Counted from the first letter of the stretch, positions 1 to 8,792 are shown. The stretch is 64,000 nucleotides of DNA from Actinoplanes subtropicus (GCF_000721705.1 NZ_JOJL01000022.1:1-64000); one strand, 5' to 3'. Program-made: numbers and translations. Notes: generated by a model not told the origin, from the sequence alone.

Positions 1-1014
1 CATCTTCGGGAACCAGAAGTAGATGCCGGCGAACACCGCGAACACGATCGTGCCGAACAGCACGTAGTGGAAGTGCGCGATCACGAAGTACGAGTCGGAG
101 ACGTGGAAGTCGATCGGCGGCGACGCGAGCAGCACCCCGGAGAGCCCGCCGAACAGGAACGTCACCATGAAACCGAGAGCGAACATCATCGGCGTCTCGA
201 AACTGATCTGGCCGCGCCACATCGTGCCGATCCACACGAAGAACTTCATGCCGGTCGGCACCGCGATCAGGAAGGACGTGTCCACGTCGAAGACGTGCGC
301 GCCGAGCACCCGATCGGCGGCTAGCGCGAAGAGGGCGGCCGCGAAGAACGGGAAGACCAGGATCACCAGGAGGCTGGTGACCAGGATGTTCCACGTCATG
401 ATCGGCATGCGGAACATGGTCATGCCGGGGGCGCGCAGGGTCAGGATCGTGGTGATCATGTTGACCCCGCCGAGGATCGTGCCGAGGCCGGAGAGGGCCA
501 GGCCGACCACCCACAGGTTGCCGCCGATGCCGGGGGAGTGCAGCGAGTCGCTCAGCGGCGCATACGCGAACCAGCCGAAGTCGGCCGCGCCGCCGGGGGT
601 GATGAAGCCCAGCATGACCATCCCGGTGCCGAACAGGTACAGCCAGTACGCGAGGGCATTCAAGCGCGGGAACGACACATCGGGAGCGCCGATCTGGATC
701 GGCACCACGAAGTTGGCGAAGGCGAACACGATCGGCGTCGCGAAGAACAGCAGCATGATCGTGCCGTGCATGGTGAACAGCTGATTGAACTGCTCGGGGG
801 AGAGGAACTGCATGCCGGGCCGGGCCAGTTCGGTGCGCATGAGGAGCGCCAGGAACCCGCCGACCACGTAGTACGCGAGCGACGTGAACAGGTACATGAT
901 GCCGATCTGCTTCGCGTCGGTCGTGCGCAGGATCCGGGACAGCGCCGAACCCTTGACCTGCCGCCGGACCGGGTACGGCCGGGTGGCTACCGGGCGCGGG
1001 GCGACTGCGGTCAT
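1..1014 (-). CDS. ctaD: Cytochrome c oxidase subunit I-like protein, 5' part, lacking the CuB helices
   Basis: The first 338 codons are in the window; the gene runs off the left edge. The start follows GGAG with a 5-nt spacer. Family landmarks are clear: [14 protein letters not shown], the heme a His83 in [44 protein letters not shown], then [21 protein letters not shown] and the HFHYVLFGT heme ligands. After GAHVFD (about residue 243) the sequence jumps straight to FLIAVPTG. A normal actinobacterial CtaD has about 80 residues there, covering two transmembrane helices with the HPEVY motif and the HH pair that bind CuB. The reading frame is intact across the junction. As written the protein cannot form the heme-copper centre. 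It is either a specialised or decaying paralogue or a sequence error. Confidence 0.9.
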   Translation of the reverse strand, partial: MTAVAPRPVATRPYPVRRQVKGSALSRILRTTDAKQIGIMYLFTSLAYYVVGGFLALLMRTELARPGMQFLSPEQFNQLFTMHGTIMLLFFATPIVFAFANFVVPIQIGAPDVSFPRLNALAYWLYLFGTGMVMLGFITPGGAADFGWFAYAPLSDSLHSPGIGGNLWVVGLALSGLGTILGGVNMITTILTLRAPGMTMFRMPIMTWNILVTSLLVILVFPFFAAALFALAADRVLGAHVFDVDTSFLIAVPTGMKFFVWIGTMWRGQISFETPMMFALGFMVTFLFGGLSGVLLASPPIDFHVSDSYFVIAHFHYVLFGTIVFAVFAGIYFWFPKM

Positions 1015-1207
1015 GCGGGCTCCTCGGATTGCGCGGTGTGCTGACCACCTCTCGTTATATGCGCGCACCCGGCCGAACCGCTCGATTTCCGACAAATCCT
1101 TCGATCGGCGGCGGGCGGCCGGAGCGCCGGGCGGCGCGGTTGCCCGGTCTTTGCTGTTCCGGCAACGATGCTTGCCGGATCTCTCGGCGGCGCGGCATGG
1201 TCGTGGC

Positions 1208-2131
1208 ATGAATGACGCCTATGAAGTGATCGTGATCGGTGGCGGGGCGGCCGGCCTGAGCGGCGCCCTGATGCTCGCCCGCTCCCGCCGGAGCGTTCTG
1301 GTGGTCGACGCGGGCCGGCCGCGCAACGCGCCGGCCGACGGGGTGCACGGGCTGCTCGGGCGCGAGGGCGTGAACCCGCTCGAGTTGGTCGCCCGCGGCC
1401 GCGAGGAGGTCCGCGGCTACGGCGGCGAGGTCGTCGACGGCGAGGTGGTGAGCGCCGCGCGGGACGGCGACGGTTTCGTGGTCGAGCTGGCCGGCGGGCG
1501 CCGGGTGCGGGGAAAGCGCTTGCTCGTCACCGCCGGGCTGGTCGACGAACTGCCGGACGTCCCCGGTCTGCGCGAGCGCTGGGGCCACGACGTGGTGCAC
1601 TGCCCGTACTGCCACGGCTGGGAGATCCGCGACCGGGCGATCGGGGTGCTCGCGACCGGTCCGATGTCCGTACACCAGGCCTTGTTGTTCCGGCAGCTCA
1701 GCGAGGACGTGCAGTTCTTCCCGGACCGGCAGCCGGAACCGGCCGGCGAGCAGGCCGAGCAGTTGGCCGCGCGCGGCATCACCGTCGTGCCCGGCGAGGT
1801 GGACCGGCTGGAGCCGGAGGGCGTACGGCTGAAGTCGGGCCGGCTCTTCCCCCGGCAGGCGATCGCGGTCGCGACCCGGATGGTCGCCCGGGCCGGGTTC
1901 CTGGCCGGGCTCGGCCTCAAACCGGTCGAGCACCCGTCCGGCATGGGCGAGCACCTCCCGGCCGATCCGACCGGCCGCACCGAGGTCCCCGGCGTGTGGG
2001 CGGCCGGCAACGTCACCGACCTCTCCGCGCAGGTGAGCTCCGCGGCCGCGCAAGGTGCCCTCGCCGGCGCGCAGATCAATTTCGATCTGGTGGCCGAGGA
2101 GACCGCCGCGGCCGTCGCCCGGCGCGGGTAG
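1208..2131 (+). CDS. Thioredoxin reductase-like FAD-dependent oxidoreductase
   Basis: 307-residue flavoprotein of the thioredoxin-reductase fold. An N-terminal FAD motif [11 protein letters not shown] lies at residues 9-19, and a redox-active CPYC (Cys132, Cys135) sits in [13 protein letters not shown]-terminal WAAGNVTD motif closes the FAD site. It is likely cytosolic and moves electrons from NAD(P)H through FAD to a disulfide or small-molecule acceptor. The short length and the weak second nucleotide motif ([11 protein letters not shown]) match the TrxR-like reductases found alone in actinobacteria rather than the housekeeping TrxB that partners thioredoxin. No trxA is adjacent. The ATG at 1208 was chosen because the flavin fold begins immediately after it; the open frame extends further upstream but with no family similarity. 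Confidence 0.85.
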   Translation: MNDAYEVIVIGGGAAGLSGALMLARSRRSVLVVDAGRPRNAPADGVHGLLGREGVNPLELVARGREEVRGYGGEVVDGEVVSAARDGDGFVVELAGGRRVRGKRLLVTAGLVDELPDVPGLRERWGHDVVHCPYCHGWEIRDRAIGVLATGPMSVHQALLFRQLSEDVQFFPDRQPEPAGEQAEQLAARGITVVPGEVDRLEPEGVRLKSGRLFPRQAIAVATRMVARAGFLAGLGLKPVEHPSGMGEHLPADPTGRTEVPGVWAAGNVTDLSAQVSSAAAQGALAGAQINFDLVAEETAAAVARRG

Positions 2132-2304
2132 GACCGCCGAGCACCCGGCCACGCGGATCGGCGGGAGCGTTTGTGACCGTTATGTAGGCTCCGGCGGCAT
2201 CGGCCAAAAGTCGTAGCGGACGGGTGTGAATATCCCGGCCCTGGGCCGATGTGCGGAGGCGGCCGGTCGGGAAGGCTCATATCCCGACGAGACGGAGGGT
2301 CACG

Positions 2305-3372
2305 ATGACAGACGACGGGGAAAATCGGCCGGAACGGCAGCGGGTCACGCTGACCGGCATCAGTTCGCGGGCCTGGGAGCACCCGGCCGATCGCGGCGCG
2401 CTCACCGCCCTGCGGGAGCTGCGCGGCTTCGACGACCTGGTGAAGGCGTTCTTCGGCATGTGGAACGAGCGGGGGTTCCGCCTGCAGTACCTGGCCGGTG
2501 CGATCCGGGTCGACCACCGGCAGTACCCGCGGGTCTACCAGCGCTTCACCGAGGCGGCGCGGACGCTCGACGTGCCCGAGCCGCCCGAGCTGTACGTGCA
2601 CCAGTCGCCGATCATCAGCGGGCAGGCGATCGGTATGGATCGGCCGTTCGTCGTGATCAGCACGGCCGCGGTGGACAAGCTCGACGACGAGGAACTGCGC
2701 ACGCTGCTGGGCCGCGAGATCGGTCACGTGCGCAGCGGTCACGCGGTCTACCAGACGATCCTCACCATCCTGACCCGCTGGGTGACCAACATCAGCTGGA
2801 TCCCGATGGGCGCGCTCGCGCTGCGGGCCGTGATCGTGGCGATGTACGAGTGGTGGCGCAAGGCCGAGCTCTCCGCCGACCGGGCCGGACTGCTCGCCGC
2901 GCAGGATCAGGGCGCGTCGATCCGGCTCTTCATGAAGATGGCCGGTGGCGGCGACCTCTCGCAGATCGACACCGCCGCGTTCCTCGAGCAGGCCGCCGAG
3001 TACGAGGGCGGCGGCGACCTGCGCGACAGCCTGCACAAGCTGGGCATGACCCTGTTCAACAGCGAGCCGTTCCCGGTGGCGCGCGCCGCCGAGCTGCGCC
3101 GCTGGGTGGACTCCGGCGCCTACGCCCGGATCATCGGGGGCGACTACCCGCGCCGCGACGACGACCGGGACGCGTCGGTCACCGACGACGTGAAGGCGGC
3201 CGCGTCCAGCTACCGCGAACAGTTCCGGGACTCGACCGACCCGCTGGTGACGCTGGCCCGCAAGGCCGCCGGCGGCGCGGCGGACCTCGCGGGCTCGGCG
3301 GCCCGGGGCGCCCGCGACTGGGCGACGGGCCGCGGCACCAACGGCAACAACGACAACGGCGAGAACAACTAA
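2305..3372 (+). CDS. M48-like membrane metallopeptidase homologue with altered zinc motif
   Basis: 355 residues. The start is fixed by GGAGGG (2294-2299) with a 5-nt spacer. The middle resembles M48 peptidases: LLGREIGHVRSGH, a hydrophobic segment (about 160-180), then ELSADRAGLLA, which would carry the third zinc ligand (Glu188) and nearby Asp192. The usual HExxH has become RExxH (Arg137-Glu138-x-x-His141), so the first zinc-binding histidine is missing. It is therefore either a non-catalytic homologue or one that uses another ligand. The C-terminus is Gly/Asn-rich and looks disordered. It converges on the acyl-CoA dehydrogenase gene, with stop codons overlapping by 4 nt. Confidence 0.75.
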   Translation: MTDDGENRPERQRVTLTGISSRAWEHPADRGALTALRELRGFDDLVKAFFGMWNERGFRLQYLAGAIRVDHRQYPRVYQRFTEAARTLDVPEPPELYVHQSPIISGQAIGMDRPFVVISTAAVDKLDDEELRTLLGREIGHVRSGHAVYQTILTILTRWVTNISWIPMGALALRAVIVAMYEWWRKAELSADRAGLLAAQDQGASIRLFMKMAGGGDLSQIDTAAFLEQAAEYEGGGDLRDSLHKLGMTLFNSEPFPVARAAELRRWVDSGAYARIIGGDYPRRDDDRDASVTDDVKAAASSYREQFRDSTDPLVTLARKAAGGAADLAGSAARGARDWATGRGTNGNNDNGENN

Positions 3373-5348
3373 CGAGCGGATGTGACCGGTTCGGGGGAGG
3401 CTGTCAGGAGATCGTGGTCCGCCATGACCTCCTGACGGCCCGGCTCCTCGCGCAGCGCCGCGCACGCCAGCCACTCGTCCGGGATCGCGAACGCGTCGAC
3501 CAGTTCGGTCATTTTCGGGCGCAGCTGCTTGAGCAGGTCGTTCACCATCCCGGTGACCGCTTTCGAGCGCGGCGGGGTGAGCCGCTGGTGCTCCAGATAC
3601 CACCCCTTGTGCGCCTCGATCGTGCTCAGCGCGTACAGATCGCAGACCTTGGAAAGCAGATCACGGGTGTACGGGTCGGTTGTGCGCGCGATCGCCGCCA
3701 CGAACGCCTCCAGCACGACCCGGTCGACGTGCGCGGACGCCACCTCGATCACGTGATCCTGCACGTCGTTGAAGATGTCGAACGATCGCGCCGGCTTCTT
3801 CGCCGCGCCCCGGCGCAGCCGCCGGATCACGCCGTCGAGCAGATGCTTCTCCCGGTCCTCGAACATCTTGAGGTGCCAGCCGCGATCGGTCAGCGCCACC
3901 TCCTCGTCCCGGCCGGGCACGGCGTCGACCAGGCGCTGGATCAGGGAGCGCGCCGCCGTCCGTTCGAGCACCATTTCGCGCACCTGCTCGGCCACGAACG
4001 TCGCGCGCCCCCAGCCGTCGAGCGACCCGAAAGCGTCCCGATAGCCGGTGAGCAGGCCCTTCGCGACCAGTTGGAGCAGCACCGTGTTGTCGCCCTCGAA
4101 GGTGGTGAACACGTCGGTGTCCGCCTTCAGGCCGGGCAGCCGGTTCTCGGCCAGGTACCCGGCGCCGCCCAGCGCCTCCCGGCACACCTGGATCGTCCGG
4201 GTCGCGTGCCAGGTCTGCGCGGCCTTCAGCCCGGCGGCCCGCGACTCCAGTTCCCGCTGCCGGTGCTCGTCCGCCGGGCCGTCCGCGGTCTGCACCTCGT
4301 GCAGGGCGGTGACCAACTCCTCCTGAGCGAAGGTCAGCGCGTACGTGGTGGCCAGCCCGATCAGGAGTTTCCGCTGATGGGCGAGGTAATCGTTGATCGC
4401 GATCTCGCGCTCTTCGCCGGGGGCCGCGAACTGACGCCGGGCCTCGCCGTAGCGCACGGCGATGGTCAGCGCCTCCTTGGTGGCCGCGGAAGCCGAACCG
4501 CCGACCACGACCCGGCCGCGGACCAGGGTGCCGAGCATGGTGAAGAAGCGCCGGGTGTCGTTCTCGATCGGGCTCGAATAGGTGCCGTCCGGCGCGACCT
4601 GTCCGTACCGGTCGAGCAGCATCTCGCGGGGCACGCGCACGTGATCGAAGGTGAGCCGTCCGTTGTCCACGCCGAGCAGGCCGGCCTTGTGCCCGTCGTC
4701 GCCGATGGTCACGCCCGGCAGCGGCTCGCCCCGGTCGTTCCGGATCGGCACCAGCCACGCGTGCACGCCGTACGTCCGGCCGCCGGTGATGAGCTGGGCG
4801 AACACGACCGCCATCCGCCCGTCGCGGGCGGCGTTGCCGATGTAGTCCTTGCGGGCGGCCTGGTGCGGCGTGTGCAGATCGAAGGACTGGGTTTCCGGAT
4901 CGTACGTGCAGGTGGTGCGCAGTTGCTGGACGTCCGAGCCGTGGCCGGTCTCGGTCATCGCGAAGCAGCCGAGCAGGTCGGTCGAGATGATGTCGCGCAG
5001 GTAGGCGTCGTGCTGCGCCTTGTTGCCGAGCGCCACCACCGCGCCGCCGAACAGTCCCCACTGGACGCCGGCCTTCACCATCAGCGACAGGTCGAGCTGC
5101 GCCAGCATCTCGGCGGCGACCACCGCGCCACCGGGATCGGACCCGCCCCCGTACTCGGTCGGGAAGCCCGCCCCGACCCCCGGATCGACCGGAAGCTCCC
5201 GGAGGAGCCGGGTGATCCTCTCTCGGCTCTGCTCGAGCGTCTCACCCGGCACCGCCACGAAATGCGTTCCCGCGAGCTGCTCGCGCGCGGCCCGCCGCAC
5301 GTCCGCCCATCGCCCGTCGAGCGCTTCCTGAAGTCCCAAGTTACCCAT
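3369..5348 (-). CDS. Acyl-CoA dehydrogenase / acyl-CoA oxidase family protein
   Basis: 659-residue flavoenzyme, longer than classical acyl-CoA dehydrogenases and close in layout to acyl-CoA oxidases. It has an N-terminal helical domain with PTEYGGGSDPGG, the FAD and substrate beta-domain motif CFAMTETGHGSDVQ, an arginine/FAD segment REALGGAGYLAENR, and the catalytic-glutamate region TTFEGDNTVLLQ, followed by an extra C-terminal helical domain of about 200 residues. It should desaturate a fatty or other acyl-CoA thioester in the cytosol. The ATG at 5348 overlaps the stop of the upstream membrane-protein gene (ATGGGTAA), suggesting translational coupling. It is the last gene of the minus-strand flavin operon. 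Confidence 0.88.
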   Translation of the reverse strand: MGNLGLQEALDGRWADVRRAAREQLAGTHFVAVPGETLEQSRERITRLLRELPVDPGVGAGFPTEYGGGSDPGGAVVAAEMLAQLDLSLMVKAGVQWGLFGGAVVALGNKAQHDAYLRDIISTDLLGCFAMTETGHGSDVQQLRTTCTYDPETQSFDLHTPHQAARKDYIGNAARDGRMAVVFAQLITGGRTYGVHAWLVPIRNDRGEPLPGVTIGDDGHKAGLLGVDNGRLTFDHVRVPREMLLDRYGQVAPDGTYSSPIENDTRRFFTMLGTLVRGRVVVGGSASAATKEALTIAVRYGEARRQFAAPGEEREIAINDYLAHQRKLLIGLATTYALTFAQEELVTALHEVQTADGPADEHRQRELESRAAGLKAAQTWHATRTIQVCREALGGAGYLAENRLPGLKADTDVFTTFEGDNTVLLQLVAKGLLTGYRDAFGSLDGWGRATFVAEQVREMVLERTAARSLIQRLVDAVPGRDEEVALTDRGWHLKMFEDREKHLLDGVIRRLRRGAAKKPARSFDIFNDVQDHVIEVASAHVDRVVLEAFVAAIARTTDPYTRDLLSKVCDLYALSTIEAHKGWYLEHQRLTPPRSKAVTGMVNDLLKQLRPKMTELVDAFAIPDEWLACAALREEPGRQEVMADHDLLTASPEPVTSAR

Positions 5349-5778
5349 GAGTAATATCGTAGCCCGCCCGCTCATCGGCGCGCCACAGTTCCCGCGATCG
5401 GCGTGCGAGATCGCCCACCGCGGCCACGATGACCAGGGCGACCAGCGCGTGCAGGCCGAACAACAGCGGACCGGCCGTGCCGTCGTCGCCCAGCGACTCG
5501 GCGATCTTCGCGACGACGACCTGGACCGTGACCAGTCCGGCGATCAGCGCGGAGAGCCCGGTGAGCCGCCCCGGCAACCGGCCCGCCGCGGCGACGATCG
5601 CCATCACCACCGGGACGATGAACGTGACGTAGCCGAGCGCTTTGTGCGGCTCGAACGCCTCGTCGTTGGGCTTGGCGCTGAACGCCCCGGTCGCGGCCAG
5701 ATAGAACTGCGCAAGAACGATCAGAAGCTGGAGTACGGCCAGGACGGCGAAGGTGCGGCGGATGAGCGAGGAAGTCAT
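5341..5778 (-). CDS. Four-helix membrane protein, DUF6220-like
   Basis: 145 residues with four predicted membrane helices: FAVLAVLQLLIVLAQFYLA, ALGYVTFIVPVVMAIVAAA, LTGLSALIAGLVTVQVVVA and LLFGLHALVALVIVAAVGD. FEPHKALGY between helices 1 and 2 recalls the DUF6220 family of small actinobacterial membrane proteins; no function is established. It overlaps the acyl-CoA dehydrogenase start by 8 nt, so the two are probably translated together. No clear Shine-Dalgarno was seen before the ATG at 5778; the frame stays open upstream without hydrophobic character. Confidence 0.75.
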   Translation of the reverse strand: MTSSLIRRTFAVLAVLQLLIVLAQFYLAATGAFSAKPNDEAFEPHKALGYVTFIVPVVMAIVAAAGRLPGRLTGLSALIAGLVTVQVVVAKIAESLGDDGTAGPLLFGLHALVALVIVAAVGDLARRSRELWRADERAGYDITHG

Positions 5779-5818
5779 GCCGCCAGGACGAGCCGCCGCG
5801 GCGAAACGTGACAGCCGA

Positions 5819-6109
5819 TCAGGACTTCTTGGTCTTCTTCGACTCGTCGCGCGGCGGCTTCGGAGTGGTGCTGAAGACGGCGCCGAAGACGATGCCCACC
5901 ACGGCCAGCGGGATTCCGGCGAAGACCAGCGCACCTTCGATCGTGTTCACGCCCGGGGACGTTACGCCGAAGAAATCCGTCGAATCTGTGGGGGTTGCGG
6001 CCTGCGTATCCGGCGTGAGCCGCCCGTCCGCCCCGAGGAATTCCCGCTGCCACGCGTCCCGGGTGGCGTCGGCCAAGGCGTCCCACCGTCCCGGTTCCTG
6101 GCCGATCAC
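5819..6109 (-). CDS. Small single-pass membrane protein
   Basis: 96 residues from a GTG that overlaps the TGA of the FMN reductase gene (GTGA), the same overlap style as the rest of this operon. The N-terminal half is polar (EPGRWDALADATRDAWQREF), followed by one hydrophobic helix (ALVFAGIPLAVVGIVFGAVF) and a very basic tail ending SKKTKKS. The tail suggests an inner-membrane anchor with a cytosolic C-terminus. No family was recognised. It may tether the soluble flavoproteins of the operon; that is inference from position only. Confidence 0.65.
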   Translation of the reverse strand: MIGQEPGRWDALADATRDAWQREFLGADGRLTPDTQAATPTDSTDFFGVTSPGVNTIEGALVFAGIPLAVVGIVFGAVFSTTPKPPRDESKKTKKS

Positions 6110-6975
6110 CGCGGCGACACCGGATCGACCACCGGGATCGTCGCCGCGCGCTCGGCGATGGTCGCCTGAGCCTCCCGGTGCCGGGTCGCGGTCTCCTGAA
6201 TCTCCACCGCGTGAGCCCGCTTCTCGTCCATCGAGAGCACCGAGGTCGTGCGATCGGTCCACTCGATCCGGCCGGCGTTTCCGAGAGTGCCGCGGCAGCC
6301 GCACGTCGCGCAGGCGACGTCGGTACCGGTCAGTTCGACCACGCTCAGGTGGCACATCGGGCAGAGGCCGGGCTCGCCGAGGTAGGTCACGTCGTCGTAG
6401 GGCTTGCCCACCTGGCCGGCGACGTTCGCGCCCAGGGCGGCCGCGCGGCGCAGGGCCTCGTCGTCGAGCAGGATCGACCGCGGGGTGCCGGCGCCGCCGA
6501 AGACCACCTGGTCGGCCACGGCGATGTGCATGGAGAACGTGAGCGTGTGCATCAGCGGGAGGGTGAGCGTCTTCCACTGCGGCGTCAGCGATCCGCCGAC
6601 CGCCAGGAAACCGGCGACCCGGGGCCGCAGCACCCGCTCGTCGACCCGGAACGGCACTGCCGGCTCGTTGCCGGCCCGGCGTACGGCGACCAGTTGTTCG
6701 ATGATCGCGGCGTCGGCGTTCGGCCCGAGCAGGCGGTCGACCAGCAGCTTGAGGCCGGCCGCCATGGTGCGGCTCATGATCGGCGTGCTGACGATCAGGG
6801 CGTCGCACTCGACCAGCTTCTCCCACAACCAGTCGAGATCGCTCTGCGCCGTCAGGTCGAGATCCGCCAGCCGGACCAGTTCGGCGCCCGGCCCGGCGGC
6901 GTCGAGCGCGAGGCGCAACAGGATCTCGGCGCTTCCGCCGGCCGTTCCCGCGCTCAGTCCGAGAACCTTGCTCAT
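6106..6975 (-). CDS. NAD(P)H-dependent FMN reductase with C-terminal zinc ribbon
   Basis: 289 residues. The N-terminal 190 residues form a flavodoxin-like FMN reductase (GLSAGTAGGSAEILLRLAL phosphate loop; STPIMSRTMAAGLKLLVDR). An unusual C-terminal extension carries two CxxC pairs, CPMC at LCPMCHLSVV and CATC in VACATCGC, which look like a zinc ribbon or rubredoxin-like knuckle. The final 40 residues are helical. It probably reduces FMN or a quinone with NAD(P)H. Its start overlaps the VOC gene stop (ATGA) and its stop overlaps the next start (GTGA). Confidence 0.8.
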   Translation of the reverse strand: MSKVLGLSAGTAGGSAEILLRLALDAAGPGAELVRLADLDLTAQSDLDWLWEKLVECDALIVSTPIMSRTMAAGLKLLVDRLLGPNADAAIIEQLVAVRRAGNEPAVPFRVDERVLRPRVAGFLAVGGSLTPQWKTLTLPLMHTLTFSMHIAVADQVVFGGAGTPRSILLDDEALRRAAALGANVAGQVGKPYDDVTYLGEPGLCPMCHLSVVELTGTDVACATCGCRGTLGNAGRIEWTDRTTSVLSMDEKRAHAVEIQETATRHREAQATIAERAATIPVVDPVSPR

Positions 6976-7388
6976 GGTCGCTCCAAAAGCTCGACGAGGT
7001 TTCCTTCCGGGTCGGCCACGAAGGCCATCCGCACGCCCTTCTCGGGTGACGGCTGCGGGGTCATCACCGGCCGGGCGCCCAGCAGCCCGACCGCGCGCTC
7101 GAACGCCGCATCGAGCCCGCGCACGTCGAACGCGATGTGGCCGAAGGCCTCGGACAGGGCCGCCTCGGCCGGATCCGCCGCCCGCAGGCCCGCCGACGAG
7201 CCCGGGCGATGCAGCAGCTCGAGCCGGTCCCCGTGCACGGTGTGGCGGAGCATGACGATGTCGAGATCGATCGGATCGACCCGGAGCGTGAGTTCGCGCT
7301 CGTAACCGAACGCGGCGCAGTACCACTCGGCCGCCGCGTCCAGGTCGTGCACCGCGAGGCCCACGTGGTCGAGGCGAGGCTCAGCCAC
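6972..7388 (-). CDS. VOC-family (glyoxalase-like) protein
   Basis: 138 residues spanning the two beta-alpha-beta-beta-beta modules of the vicinal-oxygen-chelate fold: LDHVGLAVHDLDAAAEWY at the start and GHIAFDVRGLDAAFERAV in the second half, ending DPEGNLVELLE. Possible metal ligands are His8, Glu77-region residues and Glu134. The opening resembles methylmalonyl-CoA epimerases, but the same pattern occurs in dioxygenases and lyases, so the substrate is unknown. It is embedded between the flavin oxidase (8-nt overlap) and FMN reductase (4-nt overlap) genes. Confidence 0.85.
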   Translation of the reverse strand: MAEPRLDHVGLAVHDLDAAAEWYCAAFGYERELTLRVDPIDLDIVMLRHTVHGDRLELLHRPGSSAGLRAADPAEAALSEAFGHIAFDVRGLDAAFERAVGLLGARPVMTPQPSPEKGVRMAFVADPEGNLVELLERP

Positions 7389-8742
7389 GGCTGTTCAGCC
7401 TCGCCGGGTCGGCGCACAGGTACGACACGAAGCGGCCGTCCGGGTCCCACTTCGCGCGAACCGACGCCAGCCGTTCGAAGCTGGCCTCCGACACGAATCG
7501 GTCCTGGCGCCGGGTGAAGTCGGTGTCGCCGAGGTAGACGCCGGTGCCGTCGATCTCCGCGGTCCGGGCGTGCACCCAGGATCGGTACTTCTCGTCGTCC
7601 GCCGCGTCCGGGTAGATGGCGTACGTGGCGATGTACACGTTCCCCTCGACCGAGAACGCCATGTCCGGCAGCGGCCGGTCCGGAGCCCAGCCGTACCAGA
7701 TCGAGAAGGAGTGTTCCGTGTCGAGTTCGCTCCACAGCCGCAGCAGGGGCGGGGCCAGCGACGATGCCGGCGCGTCGGTCCAGGTGCAGTCCACGGCGTA
7801 GCGGTAGCCCTCCGGGTTCTGCCCGGCCTGCGCCCGGTTCTCCTCCTCGAGGCTGGTCTCACCGCGTACATGCCCCAGCCGCCGCCCGGCGAGCGGCCCG
7901 TCGTCGAAGACCGCCAGCAGCGACGCGGCCTCCTCCGGCGACGCCGCCATCACCGTGGTGTGCAGCAGCAGGACCGTGCCGCCCGGGTGGGCGACGCCGG
8001 GATCGAGCGGCACGTCGGGCAGCCGGGTCGCCGCGATGACCGGTTCGACCCGCCGGTCGAGCTTGGGCAGCAGCTCATGCATCCAGGAGAGCAGCGTCTC
8101 GCCGTCGGCGAGCACGAACGTCCAGGTGTCCTGCCACAGATGCGGGTACGTCGGGTACGTCAGCAGGTGGAAAGCGGTCACGATGGCCGGGAACCCGGGC
8201 CCCGCCCCGCGCGCCGCCCAGTACAGATCGCTGTGCTGCGTAGCGTCCGCTCGAACCCGGTCGCCGGAAGCCGTGACGACCTCCACCGCGACCACGCTCT
8301 CGCACGCCCACCCGGCCGATCGGCTGTTCCATCCCTGACCGCCCTGGAGCAGGAACCCGCCGATCCCGACCGTCGGGCAGTGCCCGCCGGGGAACGCCCG
8401 GCCGCGCGACGCGAGGAAGGGGGCCAGTTCCTGACCGCCGCGCACCGACGGGCCCGCGACGGCGATGCCGCTGCTCTCGTCGTACGAAATCGTGTTGAGG
8501 TTTTTGAGGTCGATGAGCAGCCCGCCGTCGCGCACGCTCCAGACCGCCCAGGAGTGCCCGCCGGACCGGACGGCGACCGGCCAGCCGCGCGATCGGGCCA
8601 GCCGCACCCCCTCGGCCACCGCGTCCGCGTCGGCCGCGACCAGCACCGCGTCGGGGTAGCGCGAAGGCCGGCGCCGGTTGAAGACCCGGCCGACCCGGGC
8701 CTCCTCGTAGCCGTCCTCGCCGCGGAGGAAGAGTCCGTCCAT
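7381..8742 (-). CDS. FAD-linked oxidase, berberine-bridge-enzyme type
   Basis: 453 residues. It has the PCMH-type FAD-binding domain followed by the substrate domain and a C-terminal BBE segment. RSGGHSWA supplies the histidine for covalent FAD attachment and GGHCPTVGIGG supplies a cysteine where bicovalent members have their second link, so an 8-alpha-histidyl, 6-S-cysteinyl flavin is plausible. A short C-terminal FVSYLCAD closes the FAD site. Such enzymes oxidise alcohols, sugars or alkaloid-like substrates with O2. It is the first gene of a minus-strand operon whose genes overlap, which suggests a catabolic or tailoring route using FMN reductase and acyl-CoA dehydrogenase partners. No Shine-Dalgarno stands out at 8742. 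Confidence 0.85.
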   Translation of the reverse strand: MDGLFLRGEDGYEEARVGRVFNRRRPSRYPDAVLVAADADAVAEGVRLARSRGWPVAVRSGGHSWAVWSVRDGGLLIDLKNLNTISYDESSGIAVAGPSVRGGQELAPFLASRGRAFPGGHCPTVGIGGFLLQGGQGWNSRSAGWACESVVAVEVVTASGDRVRADATQHSDLYWAARGAGPGFPAIVTAFHLLTYPTYPHLWQDTWTFVLADGETLLSWMHELLPKLDRRVEPVIAATRLPDVPLDPGVAHPGGTVLLLHTTVMAASPEEAASLLAVFDDGPLAGRRLGHVRGETSLEEENRAQAGQNPEGYRYAVDCTWTDAPASSLAPPLLRLWSELDTEHSFSIWYGWAPDRPLPDMAFSVEGNVYIATYAIYPDAADDEKYRSWVHARTAEIDGTGVYLGDTDFTRRQDRFVSEASFERLASVRAKWDPDGRFVSYLCADPARLNSRG

Positions 8743-8776
8743 CTATCGCCTACCGTTCTTGCTGTACGGAAGTTGT

Positions 8777-8791
8777 TCTCCCGATGCGAGA
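8777..8791. promoter_or_regulatory. Possible IclR-type box (weak)
   Basis: The inverted repeat TCTC-N7-GAGA has the same geometry as the three boxes around the IclR gene and shares GATGCGAGA with the box at 16176. It lies between divergent genes and ends 1 nt before the -10 box of the MBL hydrolase gene. Similarity is partial, so assignment is tentative. Confidence 0.3.
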
Positions 8792-8792
8792 G

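Noticed and set aside
167..784. Plus-strand open frames over the first kilobase
   Set aside because: Antisense to ctaD, whose minus-strand translation shows unmistakable subunit I motifs.
1196..1201. Leaderless -10 box before the TrxR-like gene
   Set aside because: CATGGT lacks the required T at position one; not counted with the others.
2226..5354. A 1042-codon plus-strand open frame
   Set aside because: It lies opposite the acyl-CoA dehydrogenase gene and across the M48-like gene; composition is Arg/Gly/Ala-rich with no family motif. A GC-rich shadow frame.
8190..8210. Another copy of the 45-bp repeat (AACCCGGGCCCC)
   Set aside because: Only a short match; the encoded GAGPGFPAIVTAFH is a normal conserved segment of the flavin oxidase.
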